Source: Nicotiana tabacum (taxonomy: Eukaryota > Streptophyta > Magnoliopsida > Solanales > Solanaceae). From it: 64,000 nucleotides of DNA. The notes below the pieces were generated by a model that made no database searches, was not told the origin of the DNA, and was given only the letters and a program-made list of their open reading frames with translations. The stretch lies in the NCBI RefSeq assembly GCF_000715075.1, contig NC_134096.1, positions 71,119,026 to 71,183,025 of the forward strand, read 5' to 3'. This document shows, piece after piece, positions 10,639-22,925 of the stretch (its first letter is position 1; each line of letters begins with the position of its first letter). Position numbers and translations under genes: made by a program.

Positions 10639-10837
10639 GTGTAGTATCAGTACAACCGACCCCATGTACTGGTAAGTGCTGAGCCTAACCTCGATGAAGT
10701 AGTGACGAGGCTAAGGCGGTTCACTTACATTAACATGTACGCAATATTAGTAACTACATCAATAATAGAAATAAATCAGGTAACTCATTTATAATGGTTG
10801 AAGCCAACTCATCAGTTATAACAATTATCATTTCCAT

Positions 10838-11462
10838 AAATTCTGCTGCAGCGTGCAACCCGCTCTCACAATATATTCACATTCAATTCTGTTGCAGCGT
10901 GCAACCCGCTCTCCCAATATTTTCCTTTTAATCAAGTATGTCATATATTTATTTCAATCAAGTATATATATAGACTTTTAAATAAGTCTGTTGCGGCGTG
11001 CAATCCGATCCCCCAATATTGACTTCTCTATAAGTCTGTTGCGGCGTGCAACCCGATCCTCCAATATGGACTTTTAAAAAAGTCTGTTGCGGCATGCAAC
11101 CCGATCCTCCAACATTAACTTTTAAATAAGTCTGTTGCGGCGTGCAACCCCGATCCTCCAATATGGACTTTTAAACAAGTCTGTTGCGGCGTGCAATCCG
11201 ATCCTCCAATATTAACTTTTAAACAAGTCTGTTGCGGCGTGCAACCCAATCCTCCAATATGGACTTTTAAACAAGTCTGTTGCGGCGTGCAACCCGATCC
11301 TCCAATATGGACTTTTAAACAAGTCTGTTGCGGCGTGCAACCCGATCCTCCAATATGGACTTTTAAATAAGTCTGTTGCGGCGTGCAACCCGATCCTCCA
11401 ATATATTCATTTCAATCAACTTTGTTGCGGCGCGCAACCCGCTCCTCCAATATATTCATTTA
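10838..11462 (-). repeat. 48-bp minisatellite of LTR family B (3' copy)
   Basis: About 12 units at 48-bp spacing, each with GTTGCGGCGTGCAAC (GTTGC/GCAAC inverted repeat) followed by CCGATCCTCCAATAT. Open frames here (e.g. 10958-11161 -) are repeat by-products. Confidence 0.92.
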
Positions 11463-11902
11463 CCCATTTCTTATAGAATAAATTTCCCCAATAAATGCAA
11501 CAATTAATATAAAATTTTAAAACAACAAGCATTCAATAGTTATGATTTAATTATGAAACAAGAAATAACAATTAGCAATTTATTATGAAAATCGGATAGA
11601 AAATAGACAGTTTAATATTTAATATACTAAATGTCAAGTAACAATTAATACACATAAATCAAATAGCATGTAACAATTATTGCAGGAATTCAAGAATTAA
11701 TATTTGTCAAGGAATAGGAAAGAAATAATTATTATAACAATTAATTCGTGTCTTAGAACAATTTATGATTTTCAAATAATTATGCAAATAATTAATTTGA
11801 TGATGTATAGACATTCGTCACCTCGCCTATACGTCGTTCACATGCATTTCACATACGAAATAATTTAAGGGATCTATTCCCTCAAGTCAAGGTTAAACAC
11901 GA

Positions 11903-11912
11903 CACTTACCTC
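11903..11912 (-). promoter_or_regulatory. Splice-donor-like GAGGTAAGTG, LTR B 3' copy
   Basis: Plus-strand CACTTACCTC at the place equivalent to the other LTRs. Confidence 0.5.
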
Positions 11913-12419
11913 GCTATGCAAATTCCAATAAATTACTCGACCACAGCTTTTCCTTTTAAATTTGTCTCCCAAAGCTTCAAATCTATTCACAAATAATTCG
12001 ATATACTCAATACAAATCGTAGGAATTAATTCCATATGAATTTACTAATTTTCTGGATAAAATCCGAAATTCACTTTAAAAATTGACAGTGGGGCCCACA
12101 TCTCAAAACTCAAAAAAGCTTACTAAATCCGAACAACCATTCCGAGACGAGTCCAACCATACAAAAATTATCAAATTCCGACATCGGATTGACCTTCGAA
12201 TCTTCGTTTTACATTTTTGGAAGGTTTTGTAAAAATCTGATTTTTCTTCAATAAATTCATGGATTCATGATGTAAATGAGTATGGAATCATGAAATATAA
12301 TCAATATAGGATAAGGAACACTTTCCCCAATTTTCTTCCGTGAAAATCGCCTAAATCGAGCTCCCCAAACTCAAAAATGAGTAAAATGGCTAAACTCCCC
12401 GTTTTATGGGGTTTCTGGC

Positions 12420-12535
12420 ATTTTCGAGCGCCACAGGTAGCGTGGGGCGCTGCCTGTGGCACACTTTCCAGAACACCAAAAATTTCCAGCGCTAGGGCTA
12501 GCGCCCCACGCTACCCTAGGCGCTGGCGGCTATAA
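12420..12535 (-). repeat. GC-rich AGCGCC array in LTR B (3' copy)
   Basis: Words such as GAGCGCCAC, GGTAGCGTGGGGCGCTG, CCAGCGC and GGGCTAGCGCCCC are partly self-complementary (GGGGCGCT with AGCGCCCC). It is the positional counterpart of the CGCG arrays in LTRs 1 and E. Confidence 0.65.
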
Positions 12536-13398
12536 AAAATCTTTTCCGACACGAAAATGGGCATAACTCTCTCATACGATGTCTGAATTCGACGATTCTT
12601 TTTGCTATGGCTCCAAAATTTCAATACGGATCTAATGCTTCCATCAAAATCTAATTTGGAATTCATTTGCTTAATGATATACCACTTATTCTTGAAGAAA
12701 CGACGTCGAACGTTCTTGAAATGCCAAAATTAAATTCTGTTGACCACCCGAAATCCACCCGAGACCCTCGGAATCTCAACCAAATATACCAACAAGTCCT
12801 AAAACATTATACGGACTTACTCGGGGTCTCATATCACATCAAATGACGCTGAAATTACAATTCACACCTCGATTCGATCTTTTGAGTTTTCAAACTTTTT
12901 AATTTACAAATCTTGTTCCAAAACATGTTAAATGAATCCGGAATGACTTTAAATTTGGCACACAAGTCATAAATGACATAACGGAGCTATTCCAATTTTC
13001 AGAATTGAATTCCGACCCCGATATCAAAAAGTCAACCCCGTGGTCAAACTTGAAAATCTTTAGTCTTTAAATTACTAGTTTCCGTTAAATGGCCATAACT
13101 TGATCTAGGGACCTCCAAATTAAATTTCGGGCATATGCCCAAGTTCCAAATCACGATACGGAGCTACCGGAACTGTCAAAACATTGATCCTGGTCCGTTT
13201 GCTCAAAATGTTGACCAAAGTCAACTCAGTTGAGTTTTAAGGCTCTATTTCATATTTTAATCCATTTTTTTCACATGAAAACCTTCCGGAAAATTTTTAC
13301 AGACTGCGCACCCAAGTCGAGGAATGATAAATGGTGCTCGAGGTCTTAGAACACATAATTACTTATTAAATTTAGAGATGACATTTTGGGTCATCACA

Positions 13399-13410
13399 TT
13401 CTCCACCTCT
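13399..13410 (-). other. Polypurine tract of element B
   Basis: On the minus strand AGAGGTGGAGAA directly precedes the LTR start TGTGATGACCC. Confidence 0.75.
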
Positions 13411-15498
13411 AAAACAAACGTTCGTCCTCGAACGGATTTAGACAAAAAATACCTAAGCTGGAGAAAAGGCGTGGATATTTACTCCACATGTCCGATTCGG
13501 ACTCCCAGGTAGATGCCTCTACCGGCTGACCTATCTATTGCAGCCGAATTGACGGATAACTCTTAGACCTTAACTGTCGGACCTGCCGGGCTAGAAAAGC
13601 CACCGGCTCCTCCTCATAAGTCAAATCTTTGTTCAATTGGACTGAGCTGAAATCTAACACATGGGACGGATCACCATGATATTTTCGGAGTATAGACACA
13701 TGGAACACCAGATGAACCACTGATAAACTAGGTGGTAATGCAAGCATGTAGGCTGCTTCACCCACCCTTTCAAGAATTTCAAAGGGTCCGATATACTTAG
13801 GGCTCAACTTGCCCTTCTTTCCGAACCTCATTACACCTTTCATAGGTGAAACCCGAAGCAATATTCGTTCTCCAACCATGAATGCAATATCACGAACTTT
13901 ACGGTCGGCATAACCCTTTTGCCTAGACTGAGTTGTGCGAAGTCGATCCTGAATAATCTTGACCTTATCCAAGGCATCCTGTACCAAAGCGGTACCCAAC
14001 AACCGAGCCTCTCCCGGTTCAAACCAACCAACTGGCGATCGGCATTGCCTTCCATATAATTCCTCATATGGAGCCATCAGAATGCTCGACTGGTAGCTGT
14101 TATTATAAGCAAACTCTGCAAGTGGCAAGAAATGATCCCAAGAACCTCCAAAGTCTATAACACAAACGCGGAGCATATCTTCCAATATCTGAATAGTGCG
14201 CTCTGACTGTCCGTCAGTCTGTGGATGAAATGTTGTACTCAACTCCACCCGCGTGCCTAACTCACGCTGTACAGCCCTCCAGAAATGTGAGGTAAACTGC
14301 GTACCTCAATCTGAAATAATAGACACGGACACACCGTGAAGGCGGACAATCTCACGAATGTAAATTTCAGCTAACCTCTCTGAAGAATAGGTAACTGCCA
14401 CTGGAATGAAATGGGCTGACTTGGTCAACCTGTCCACAATGACCCAAACTGCGTCAAATTTTCTCTGAGTCCGTGGGAGCCAAACAACAAAATCCATTGT
14501 GATACGCTCCTACTTCCACTCAGGAATTTCTAACTTCTGAAACAAACCACCAGGTCTCTGATGCTCGTACTTAACTTGCTGACAATTCAGACACCGAGTT
14601 ATATGTGCAACTCTATCCTTTTTCATTCTCCTCCACAAATAATGTTGCCGCAAATCTTGATACATTTTTGCGGCACCTGGATGAATAGAATACCTGGAAC
14701 TGTGTGCCTCTTCAAGAATTAATTCACGAAGCCCATCCATATTAGGCACACAAATACGGCCCTGCATTCGCAGAATTCCATCTTCCCCCACAGCAACCCG
14801 TTTGGCATCACCGTGCCACACCGTGTCCTTAAGGACAAGTAAGTGAGGATCATCATACTGCCTCTCTCTGATGCGCTCATGTAAAGAAGACCGAGCGACT
14901 GTACAAGCTAGAACCCGACTGGGTTCTGAAACATCTAACTTTACGAACCGATTAGCCAAAGTTTGAACATCTGCAGCTAATGGCCTCTCACCAACCGAAA
15001 TATACGCAAGACTGCCCATACTCACAGCCTTTCTACTCAAAGCATCGGCCACCACATTGGCCTTTCTGGGGTGATACAAAATGGTGATATCATAGTCTTT
15101 CAACAACTCCTTCCATCTTCTTTGCCTCAAATTAAGATCCTTTTGTTTGAACAGGTACTGAAGGCTGCGATGATCAGTAAATACCTCACACGAGACACCG
15201 TAAAGGTAATGCCTCCAAATTTTTAGCACATGAACAATGGCTGCCAATTCTAAGTCATGAACATGATAATTCTTCTTATGAACTTTCAACTTCTGCGTCG
15301 CATATGCAATTACCTTGCCATCTTGCATTAATACTGCACCAAGCCCAATGTGATATGCGTCACAATATACCGTATACGATCCAGAACCTGTGGGTAATAC
15401 CGACATTGGCACCGTAGTCAAAGCGGTCTTGAGCTTCTGAAAGCTCAACTCACACTCGTCTGACCATCTGAATGTGACACCTTTTTGGGTTAATCTAG
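13409..15498 (-). pseudogene. Element B pol remnant: end of RT, RNase H, integrase, chromodomain
   Basis: Reading right to left: the last few RT residues (homologous to 51053 in element E); RNase H-like domain with [36 protein letters not shown] and KANVVADALS; H2C2 zinc region (EAHSSRYSIHPG ... CLNCQQVKYEH); integrase core with all three acidic residues (VIVDRLT, IISD, GQSERTIQ); C-terminal domain and chromodomain. Breaks are a stop between KLEIPEWK and MDFVV (about 14500), a stop right after the second integrase Asp (about 14305), and a stop inside the chromodomain after SIRLQ (about 13535). Protease and nearly all of RT are absent upstream. The protein is not functional as read. Confidence 0.92.
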
Positions 15499-16317
15499 TC
15501 TTAATAGTTGTTCATAATCAATTACAGAATCGTCAATTAACTTCATGTTAACAAAAATCTCATTTCAAACCTTCACAATACTAATAACGAGATACGAGGC
15601 ATGAAGACCTCATAATCATTTACCCGAATTAACGAGTCACATTTAACGCCACCTGGGCGGGCACCTACCTCGTAGGTTACAACTCAATATTACAACAAGA
15701 ATTTGGCAAGTATGCAAAGAGAATTTCATACAAATATTTAAAAATAAGCCTAGCAGGCATGACTCCCTATTAGTACTATAGTACAAATTTAATTTCACAA
15801 GGGAGGATTTAAACACAAGGGTTTTTATCACAAGGATCTCGTCCTTATATAACTTCCATTGCAACTCGTAGCCCGGTTTAAACATATCATTTTATATTAA
15901 AATGCGAGGATCTCGTTCTCAGTTTTGAATCACAAGTAATATGCACATCGTGCCAATCGAAAATTTCCATTTTCTCCTTTTAAATAACTTTCGTTAAATA
16001 AAATCACAACATATAATGAACCCCATACCGGTAGGGCATATAATTCACAATTTGTAATTAATTATCCAAAAATACATCAGAACATACCGAAATAAGTACC
16101 AGAAAGGCACCTTTATCCTCACAGATCTTATTAGAGTCCATCATGGAATGATAGGTGTAGTTATCTCCATAAAACCTCCAAACAGAAGTAGACACATAAG
16201 TAGATTATAGAATTACGAAGCCCACTCATAAGTGGGACACAATAGGAGGACTCGTCTCGATACTCAGAACCAAATCAAGTTAAGGAAATTATTCCTTTAT
16301 ATTAAATCGAGGTCGCG
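15499..16317 (-). other. ~820-bp module replacing protease and RT in element B
   Basis: Between the gag/protease border (VITG-like residues, about 16318) and the RT/RNase H border lies sequence with no gag-pol homology. The same segment, collinear, is in element A at 32509-33333. It contains a short inverted repeat AAGGAA-TAA-TTTCCTT near one end and a short frame beginning MFKPGYEL (15643-15885 -), conserved in A but of no known family. Confidence 0.75.
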
Positions 16318-17230
16318 CCTGTAATGACACCATCTGATGTATTGACCTCCGCCATACCATAAACCAGTTGTAATAATGGCTGGGTCTCCACCTCTAGGAC
16401 GCCTTCTACCCGCCTGTCCTCCACCCCTAACTGGTCGTGTGGGTGGTGTAGTAAGTACAATGGGGCACGTAGCCTGAGTGCTTTGATGAAATATGTCTCT
16501 CCCAAGTCTGGGACAATTTTCTCATGATGTGCCTAGTATCACCACATTCATAACAACCCATTTGCGAGTTTGGCTGCTCATACCGAGTCTGTGCCAAATA
16601 ACTGGAATAACCATTGTAGAACACTTATGTCAGTGGTTCATTAAAAGAACTTACTAGAGCACCTCGATTAATCCTATGTGCGAACTGGGCTAGCCGACTG
16701 CTCGAGCCCCGCCATAATGATTTATACTCGCAGAGTAGAATCCACTGAATCCCCCAGAACCTCGAGACGTCTTGGTCTCCTTAGTTTCCTTTTTCCTCAC
16801 CCCGAACACGTTCTAATATCTTGGCAATTTCTACCACTAGTGGAAATGAAATATCAGCATGTAGCTCCCGATTCATACAAAATTTTACGATCATAATTGA
16901 GTCCTTTAATGATTATGTGGACTCGCTCTCTGGCTGTAGGAAGCAAAGTAGGAATATGACGGGCTAACTTATTGAACCTGATGGCATATTATGACACCGT
17001 CATGGTGACCTGACGCAATCGTTCAAACCCTATGCGCCATGCATTACGGAGAGTCCGGGAAACAAACTCTTTCAAAAATATTCCTGAGAACAGAACCAAG
17101 TGGGCGGTGTTGTATTGGCTGGTCTGCCCTCTTCACAGGCTTGCCACAGACACCTGTGGAGAATTATCTCTCCCAAGGCCAATTTCTTCTTTTGTTATAC
17201 TGACTCAACACTGTTGAGCTGACCCATTTC
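16318..17230 (-). pseudogene. Element B gag remnant
   Basis: Minus-strand fragments match a retrotransposon gag core and a zinc knuckle. The knuckle GCYECGDTRHIMRKLSQ has C, C and H but lacks the last Cys. Beyond it, about 16320-16450, a GGGQ-rich linker leads to the start of protease. Frameshifts are many: no frame longer than about 70 codons survives. The arrangement parallels element A. Confidence 0.75.
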
Positions 17231-18063
17231 TTAACATACTCTTCGATTTTTCTTTGGGCTAGACTTTACCCTTATTTATATACAATGATCACAAAAGTAG
17301 AGCTCCATACAGACAATTCTTAGTCCAGAATCTCGTCAACCACTGTACTTCCTCTGAAGAACCCCAAAATCCGCAACCGTGACGTCCATGTCGAGTAGGC
17401 CTTCTGTAAATTTAATATTGTTTCTCCAACTCCTTTAGTACTGAAGTATAAGATTATTTCGGAAGCGGACATACCGCAAGTCCCAACCTTATTCTCTACA
17501 AGATCTCGGGCCTTAAACACATGTAAATTTTGGGAGAACCTTTTAGTACCACATATATACATTTCAGGCCAAAACTGATATAACACACGACTCGCAATCC
17601 ATTCATCAATAGTGGACTCCCCCACTCGGCGCGAAGTCATAGTTCACCTCGTCCGATGGTCCACAATATTAACCTTCACAACTCGCATAAATCAACCAGA
17701 TGCCAAGGTACGTTGCACCCCCCACATTATTCACTGGGTGATCTCCTTATACGTCCGCATCTTCAATCGGAATCACACGTTGAGGCAATATTTGAGCATC
17801 TTTGGCTCCCTCGTAGTTCATCTGCGGCATCACGAACCATCGACGCACAAGTGATACCGAGAGCGCAATGTCATACACGAGTATATACAAAGGAATGTGA
17901 GATATAGGTTTCAAGCAAGATCAATGTCGCACGATAAGGAATGAAAGAGGTGATTTTGTTCCTAAACGTCATAGCCTCTGAGAGATAAGTACAGACGTCT
18001 CTGTACTGATCCTTCAGACTCTACTAAGCTTGTTCGTGACTCGTGAGACCTATGTAACCTAGT
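17231..18063 (-). other. 5' leader of element B
   Basis: Non-coding sequence between PBS and gag, collinear with the element A leader (30816-31690), including the shared block GACTTCGCGCCGAGTGGGGG. The frames seen here (e.g. 17320-17640 -) have no recognisable domain. Confidence 0.7.
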
Positions 18064-18075
18064 GCTTTGATACCA
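18064..18075 (-). other. Primer-binding site of element B
   Basis: TGGTATCAAAGC on the minus strand has one mismatch to the initiator-Met tRNA-complementary site TGGTATCAGAGC, two bases inside the LTR edge. Confidence 0.85.
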
Positions 18076-18376
18076 ACTGTCACGACCCAAAATTCCCACC
18101 TTCGGACCGTGATGGCGCCTAACATTTCACTTGCTAGGTAAGCCAACGTTAAAATAATATTAGCCATTTTAAAACAATTTTTAAATTTATTAATAATAAA
18201 GAAACAAATGCGGAAGTAAGGTCTGAAATATAGTGAATAATCCATAAAACTAACGGCGTTTAAATACCATCCCAGAATTGGTGTCACAAGTGCACGAGCT
18301 TCTAGAATAATAAAAATAAAGGTCTAAATAAAATAAAGCTGTCTGGAAATAAACACACAACTAAGATACAGTAGAC

Positions 18377-18423
18377 GGGGACTTCAGAACTGCGAACGCC
18401 GTGCAGTTATACCTCAAGTCTCC
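18377..18423 (-). other. Conserved covarying stem-loop, LTR B 5' copy
   Basis: Same pairing as 10516-10562: AACTGC/GCAGTT inner stem and GGAGACTT/AAGTCCCC outer stem. Confidence 0.65.
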
Positions 18424-18703
18424 TCTGAGTAGCTGAAATCCGAGCAAGTCTATGGTACGCCGCTGGGACCAACTCCGAAATCTACACAAGAAGTGCAGAG
18501 TGTAGTATCAGTACAACCGACCCCATGTACTGGTAAGTGCTGAGCCTAACCTCGACGAGGTAGTGACGAGGCTAAGGCGGTTGACTTACATTAACCTGTA
18601 TGCAATATTAGTAACTACATCAATAATAGAAATAAATCAGGTAACTCATTTATAATGGTTGAAGCCAACTCATCAGTTATAACCAATTATCATTTCCATA
18701 AAT

Positions 18704-19230
18704 TCTGTTGCAGCGTGCAACCCGCTCTCACAATATATTCACATTTAATTCTGTTGCAGCGTGCAACCCGCTCTCCCAATATTTTCCTTTTAATCAAGTA
18801 TGTCATATATTTATTTCAATCAAGTATATATATAGACTTTGAAATAAATCTGTTGCGGCGTGCAATCCGATCCCCCAATATTGACTTTTCTATAAGTCTA
18901 TTGCGGCGTGCAACCCGATCCTTCAATATTAACTATTTAACAAGTCTGTTGCGACGTGCAACCCGATCATCCAATATTAACTTTTAAACAAGTCTGTTGC
19001 GACGTGCAACCCAATCCTCCAATATGGACTTTTAAACAAATCTGTTGCGGCGTGCAACCCGATCCTCCAATATGGACTTTTAAACAAGTCTGTTGCGGCG
19101 TGCAACCCGATCCTCCAATATGGACTTTTAAACAATTCTGGTGCGCCGTGCAACCCGATCCTCCAATATATTCATTTCAATCAACTTTGTTGCGGCGCGC
19201 AACCCGCTCCTCTAATATATTCATTTACCC
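18704..19230 (-). repeat. 48-bp minisatellite of LTR family B (5' copy)
   Basis: About 10 units of the GTTGCGGCGTGCAAC repeat. Frames at 18655-18987 and 18956-19246 are repeat artefacts. Confidence 0.92.
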
Positions 19231-19667
19231 ATTTCTTATAGAATAAATTTCCCCAATAAATGCAACAATTAATATAAAATTTTAAAACAACAAGCATTCA
19301 ATAGTTATGATTTATTTATGAAACAAGCAATGACAATTAGCAATTTATTATGAAAATCGGGGAGAAAATAGACAGTTTAATATTTAATATGCTAAATGTC
19401 AAGTAGCAATTAATACACATAAATCAAATAGCATGTAATAATTATTGCAGGAATTCAAGAATTAATATTTGTCAAAGAATAGGAAAGAAATAATTATTAG
19501 AACAATTAATTCGTGTCTTAGAACAATTTATGATTTTCAAATAATTATGCAAATAATTAATTTGACGACGTATAGACACTCGTCACCTCGCCTATACGTC
19601 GTTCACATGCATTTCACATAACAAATAATTTAAGGGTTCTATTCCCTCAAGTCAAGGTTAAACACGA

Positions 19668-19677
19668 CACTTACCTC
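19668..19677 (-). promoter_or_regulatory. Splice-donor-like GAGGTAAGTG, LTR B 5' copy
   Basis: CACTTACCTC on the plus strand, collinear with 11903-11912. Confidence 0.5.
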
Positions 19678-20896
19678 GCTATTCAAATTCCAATAAATTA
19701 CTCGACCACAGCTTTTCCTTTTAAATTTGTCTCCAATAAATTTATGGATTCATGATGTAAATGAGTATAGAATCATGAAATATAATCAATATAGGATAAG
19801 GAACACTTACCCCAATTTTTTCCCGTAAAAATTGCCCAACAATCACCTAAATCGAGCTCCCCAAACTCAAAAATGAGTAAAATGGCTAAACTCCCCGTTT
19901 TATGGGGTTTCTGGCATTTTCGAGCACCACGGGTAGCGTGGGGCGCTGCCTGTGGCGAACTTTCCAGAACACCAATAATTCCCAGCGCCAGGGCTAGCGC
20001 CCCCACGCTACCCTGGGCGCTGGCGGCTACAAAAATTCTTTCCCGACACGAAAATGGGCATAACTCTCTCATACGATGTCTGAATTCGACGATTCTTTTT
20101 GCTATGGCTCCAAAATTTCAATACGGATCTAATGCTTCCATCAAAATCTTGAATTTGGAATTCATTTGCTTAATGGTATACCACTTATTCTTGAAGAAAC
20201 GACGTCGAACGTTCTTGAAATGCCAAAATTAAATTCCGTTGACCACCCGAAATCCACCCGAGACCCTCGGGATCTCAACCAAATATACCAACAAGTCCAA
20301 AAACATTATACGGACTTACGCGGGGTCTAATATCACGTCAAACAATGCTGAAATTATAATTCACACCTCGATTCGATCTTTTGAGTTTCCAAACTTTTTA
20401 ATTTACAAATCTTGTTCCAAAACATGTTAAATGAATCCGGAATAATTTTAAATTTGGCACACAAGTCATAAATGACATAACGGAGCTATTCCAATTTCCA
20501 GAATTGAATTCCGACCCCGATATCAAAAAGTCAACCCTGTGGTCAAACTTGGAAATCTTTAGTCTTTAAATTACTAGTTTCCGTTAAATGGCCATAACTT
20601 GAGCTAGGGAACTCAAAATTAAATTTCGGGCATATGCCCAAGTTCCAAATCACGATACGGATCTACCGAAACTATCAAAACATTGATCCTGGTCCGTTTA
20701 CTCAAAATATTGACCAAAGTCAACTCAGTTGAGTTTTAAGGCTCTATTTCATATTTTAATCCATTTTTTTCACATGAAAACTTTCCGGAAAATTTTATGG
20801 ACTGCGCACCCAAGTCGAGGAATGATAAATGGTGCTCGAGGTCTTAGAACACATAATTACTTATTAAATTTAGAGATGACATTTTGGGTCATCACA

Positions 20897-21932
20897 GACA
20901 CACAACCATGAATTGAATTGTCAATAGCAGGCTCCCCCACTTGGCTCAAAGCTATAGATTAAAATACTTGATAACTCACAATACCCATACTTTATTACTG
21001 CCTTAATACCGCAGTCAGTTCAACAAAAATTCTTCTTAAGATCAAGACACACCAACATAAAATACCTCAATCATCCGCTAATCTCACATTCGTTCTCTTA
21101 ACACCCAAGTCAACTTCTCAACCAGATTCAAATTCAAGTCTCAACACATACCCTTGCTAGCAGAAAAGAAATTCTTTATTCACATCATAATGAACACACC
21201 ATAAATTACTCCGCAGGAGATAACCCACCTACTTAGACTCAAATTAGCATCTTGTTATACCCTTTCACAGTCACAATTACTATGAAATCAATAAATTTTT
21301 CTGTGTCCAAACTCATTAACCAGACATGATAATTTAATTTGCCCCAAAATTTAACAACGTGAAAGATCTTTCAAATCATTCACACTCCAGATTGTACATC
21401 ACATCTAAACGAAAATAAAGCACCCAATGGCCTTTCTTTACATTTCAAGAAAACATTTCTCGTCACATTCAAATCGTCTAAACATATCCCGTAGTTACAT
21501 CATTCTCATCACAAAGACATTCCATTGTTCATCGAGCCACAAATTCCACTCGTTGGGACATTACCGGACATATGAGTCCAAATGTACAGATTACAACTGA
21601 AGTTACCGAGCCTAAGCTGCGGTATAAACCTGGCCTCAAGTCCTCCAGACTGGCCCATCACCAAAACACAGAATACACATCTTGAACCTCGTTCAAAAAG
21701 TCACAAGCCGGCGACGCACAACTGATACCGAGCGCTTATATGCGCATACAAATACATGGAAGGAATTCAAAGTTATGTTGCAAGCTGAATCAATTCCGCA
21801 CGATAGAATACAAGAAAGTGAAATTTTCCTAAAGGTTCAGCAACCTCTCGAAGATAAGTACAGACGTCTCTGTACTGATCCGCAAGACTCTACTAAACCT
21901 GCTCATGACTCGTGAGACCTAAGTCACCTAAA
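20897..21932 (-). other. 5' leader of Gypsy element C (truncated)
   Basis: Non-coding sequence adjoining the PBS of element C. It shares blocks with the A and B leaders (e.g. GCTCCCCCACTTGGCTC near 20929; CAGACGTCTCTGTACTGATCCG near 21862). It stops abruptly at element B's LTR, so B appears to have inserted into, or recombined with, C. Confidence 0.65.
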
Positions 21933-21944
21933 GCTCTGATACCA
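21933..21944 (-). other. Primer-binding site of element C
   Basis: TGGTATCAGAGC on the minus strand, a perfect match to the plant initiator-Met tRNA primer site, three bases from the LTR edge. Confidence 0.9.
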
Positions 21945-22209
21945 ACTTGTCACGACCCAAAATCACATCCTGTCATGATGGCACCTATCTTGATACTAGG
22001 CAAGCCAATAATCTCAATAAACCAAAACTTCTCTTTAAGGTTGAAAATATAATATTTAAATACAATACAAAATTTCACAAATACTAATACGAACACTCCC
22101 CAAAGCCTGGTGTTACTGAGTACATGAGCATCTAATATGAATACAAGTCTGAAAAATATGGTCTATAATAGTCTGAGACCAAATACAGTAAACAAGGAGA
22201 TAGAGAAGG

Positions 22210-22252
22210 AGAGACAAGGTCTGCGAAACATGGCAGCTACCTCTGAATCTCT
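22210..22252 (-). other. Conserved covarying stem-loop, LTR C copy
   Basis: On the minus strand AGAGA...TCTCT and AGGT...ACCT enclose CTGC...GCAG. The outer stem differs from the other families yet remains paired. Confidence 0.6.
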
Positions 22253-22306
22253 GAAAAATCAGTTGTGCGGAAGATCAACACCCGCTATGTTCGGGAACAA
22301 CTAGAT

Positions 22307-22323
22307 CTGCACACGAAGTGCAG
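22307..22323 (-). other. Conserved CTGCAC/GTGCAG hairpin, LTR C
   Basis: Perfect 6-bp stem, 5-nt loop. Confidence 0.65.
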
Positions 22324-22694
22324 GGTGTAGTATGAGTACAACTAACTCAGCAAGTAATAATAATAAATAAAGAATTGAAGATAGTGACGAGATACACGGT
22401 TATAGTTCATTTCCAGTAATTCCAGCAAAGAATAGACCTGCAATCGAATCTGGCAGTTTAATGTCAAATCAATTTTTATACAGTTCCTGTTCATGTAATT
22501 CGTATATAAAAATCTTTCAAAGATTTTACAACAATGACAGATAACACCTATGTGCAACAACAAATGGAAATCAAGTACAACATCTTAGGACAACAATCAC
22601 TCACTAGGCTCCCAGCCCTCATCACTCACTCTCAATGGGTATCTGCGCTTACTAGGGATGTACAGACTCCGGAGGGGATCCTACCGCCCAAGCG

Positions 22695-22925
22695 CTATAA
22701 TCTGCACGGACAACTCACGTGTTGCACGGACAACTCACGTGCCATAATTATAAATATCCGTATATAAATATCTGAATCCGCACGGCCAACTCACGTGTTG
22801 CACGGCCAACTCACGTGCTATAGTATAATATAAAGATCTGCACGGCCAACTTACGTGCTATAGTATAATATAAGGATATGCACGGCCAACTCACATGTTG
22901 CACGGACAACTCACGTGCTATAGTA
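22695..22925 (-). repeat. Minisatellite of LTR family C
   Basis: Units built on GCACGGACAACTCACGTGC (GCACG/CGTGC inverted repeat) with TATAGTATAATATAA spacers. Confidence 0.88.

Larger units (their letters stand above)
10511..13398 (-). mobile_element. 3' LTR of element B (truncated)
   Basis: On the minus strand it starts TGTGATGACCC at 13398 and follows the 5' LTR until about 10511, where homology stops short of the expected ...GGTCGTGACA end. It contains the donor-like motif (11903-11912), a 48-bp minisatellite and the stem-loop (10516-10562). Confidence 0.85.
10511..20896 (-). mobile_element. Gypsy element B (non-autonomous, Tekay-type), nearly complete
   Basis: Read on the minus strand, the 5' LTR is 20896-18078, the PBS 18075-18064, leader and degraded gag follow, then an ~820-bp non-coding module where protease and RT should be, then RNase H, integrase and chromodomain, a polypurine tract and a 3' LTR from 13398 down to about 10511. 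The far end of the 3' LTR (about 300 bp) is missing. It shares the gag-module-RNase H arrangement with element A, although the two LTR families differ in the middle. The right flank is GACAC; no left target copy can be seen. Confidence 0.88.
18078..20896 (-). mobile_element. 5' LTR of element B
   Basis: 2819 bp, TGTGATGACCC ... GGGTCGTGACA on the minus strand. It contains the donor-like motif (19668-19677), 48-bp minisatellite (18704-19230), hairpin (18482-18498) and stem-loop (18377-18423). It has fewer minisatellite units than the 3' LTR, and a deletion of upstream sequence near 19735. Confidence 0.9.

Noticed and set aside
10958..11161. Frame with repeated GCTPQQTYLKV (also 18956-19246 on +)
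   Set aside because: Translation of the 48-bp LTR B minisatellite; readable in several frames and strands.
10838..11462. Regularly spaced repeats considered as a CRISPR-like array
   Set aside because: Direct tandem repeats without unique spacers, inside a plant LTR.
15643..15885. Frame MFKPGYEL... as a possible new protein gene (also 32944-33153)
   Set aside because: Conserved in two elements but with different ends and no family; kept as part of the module, not called a gene.
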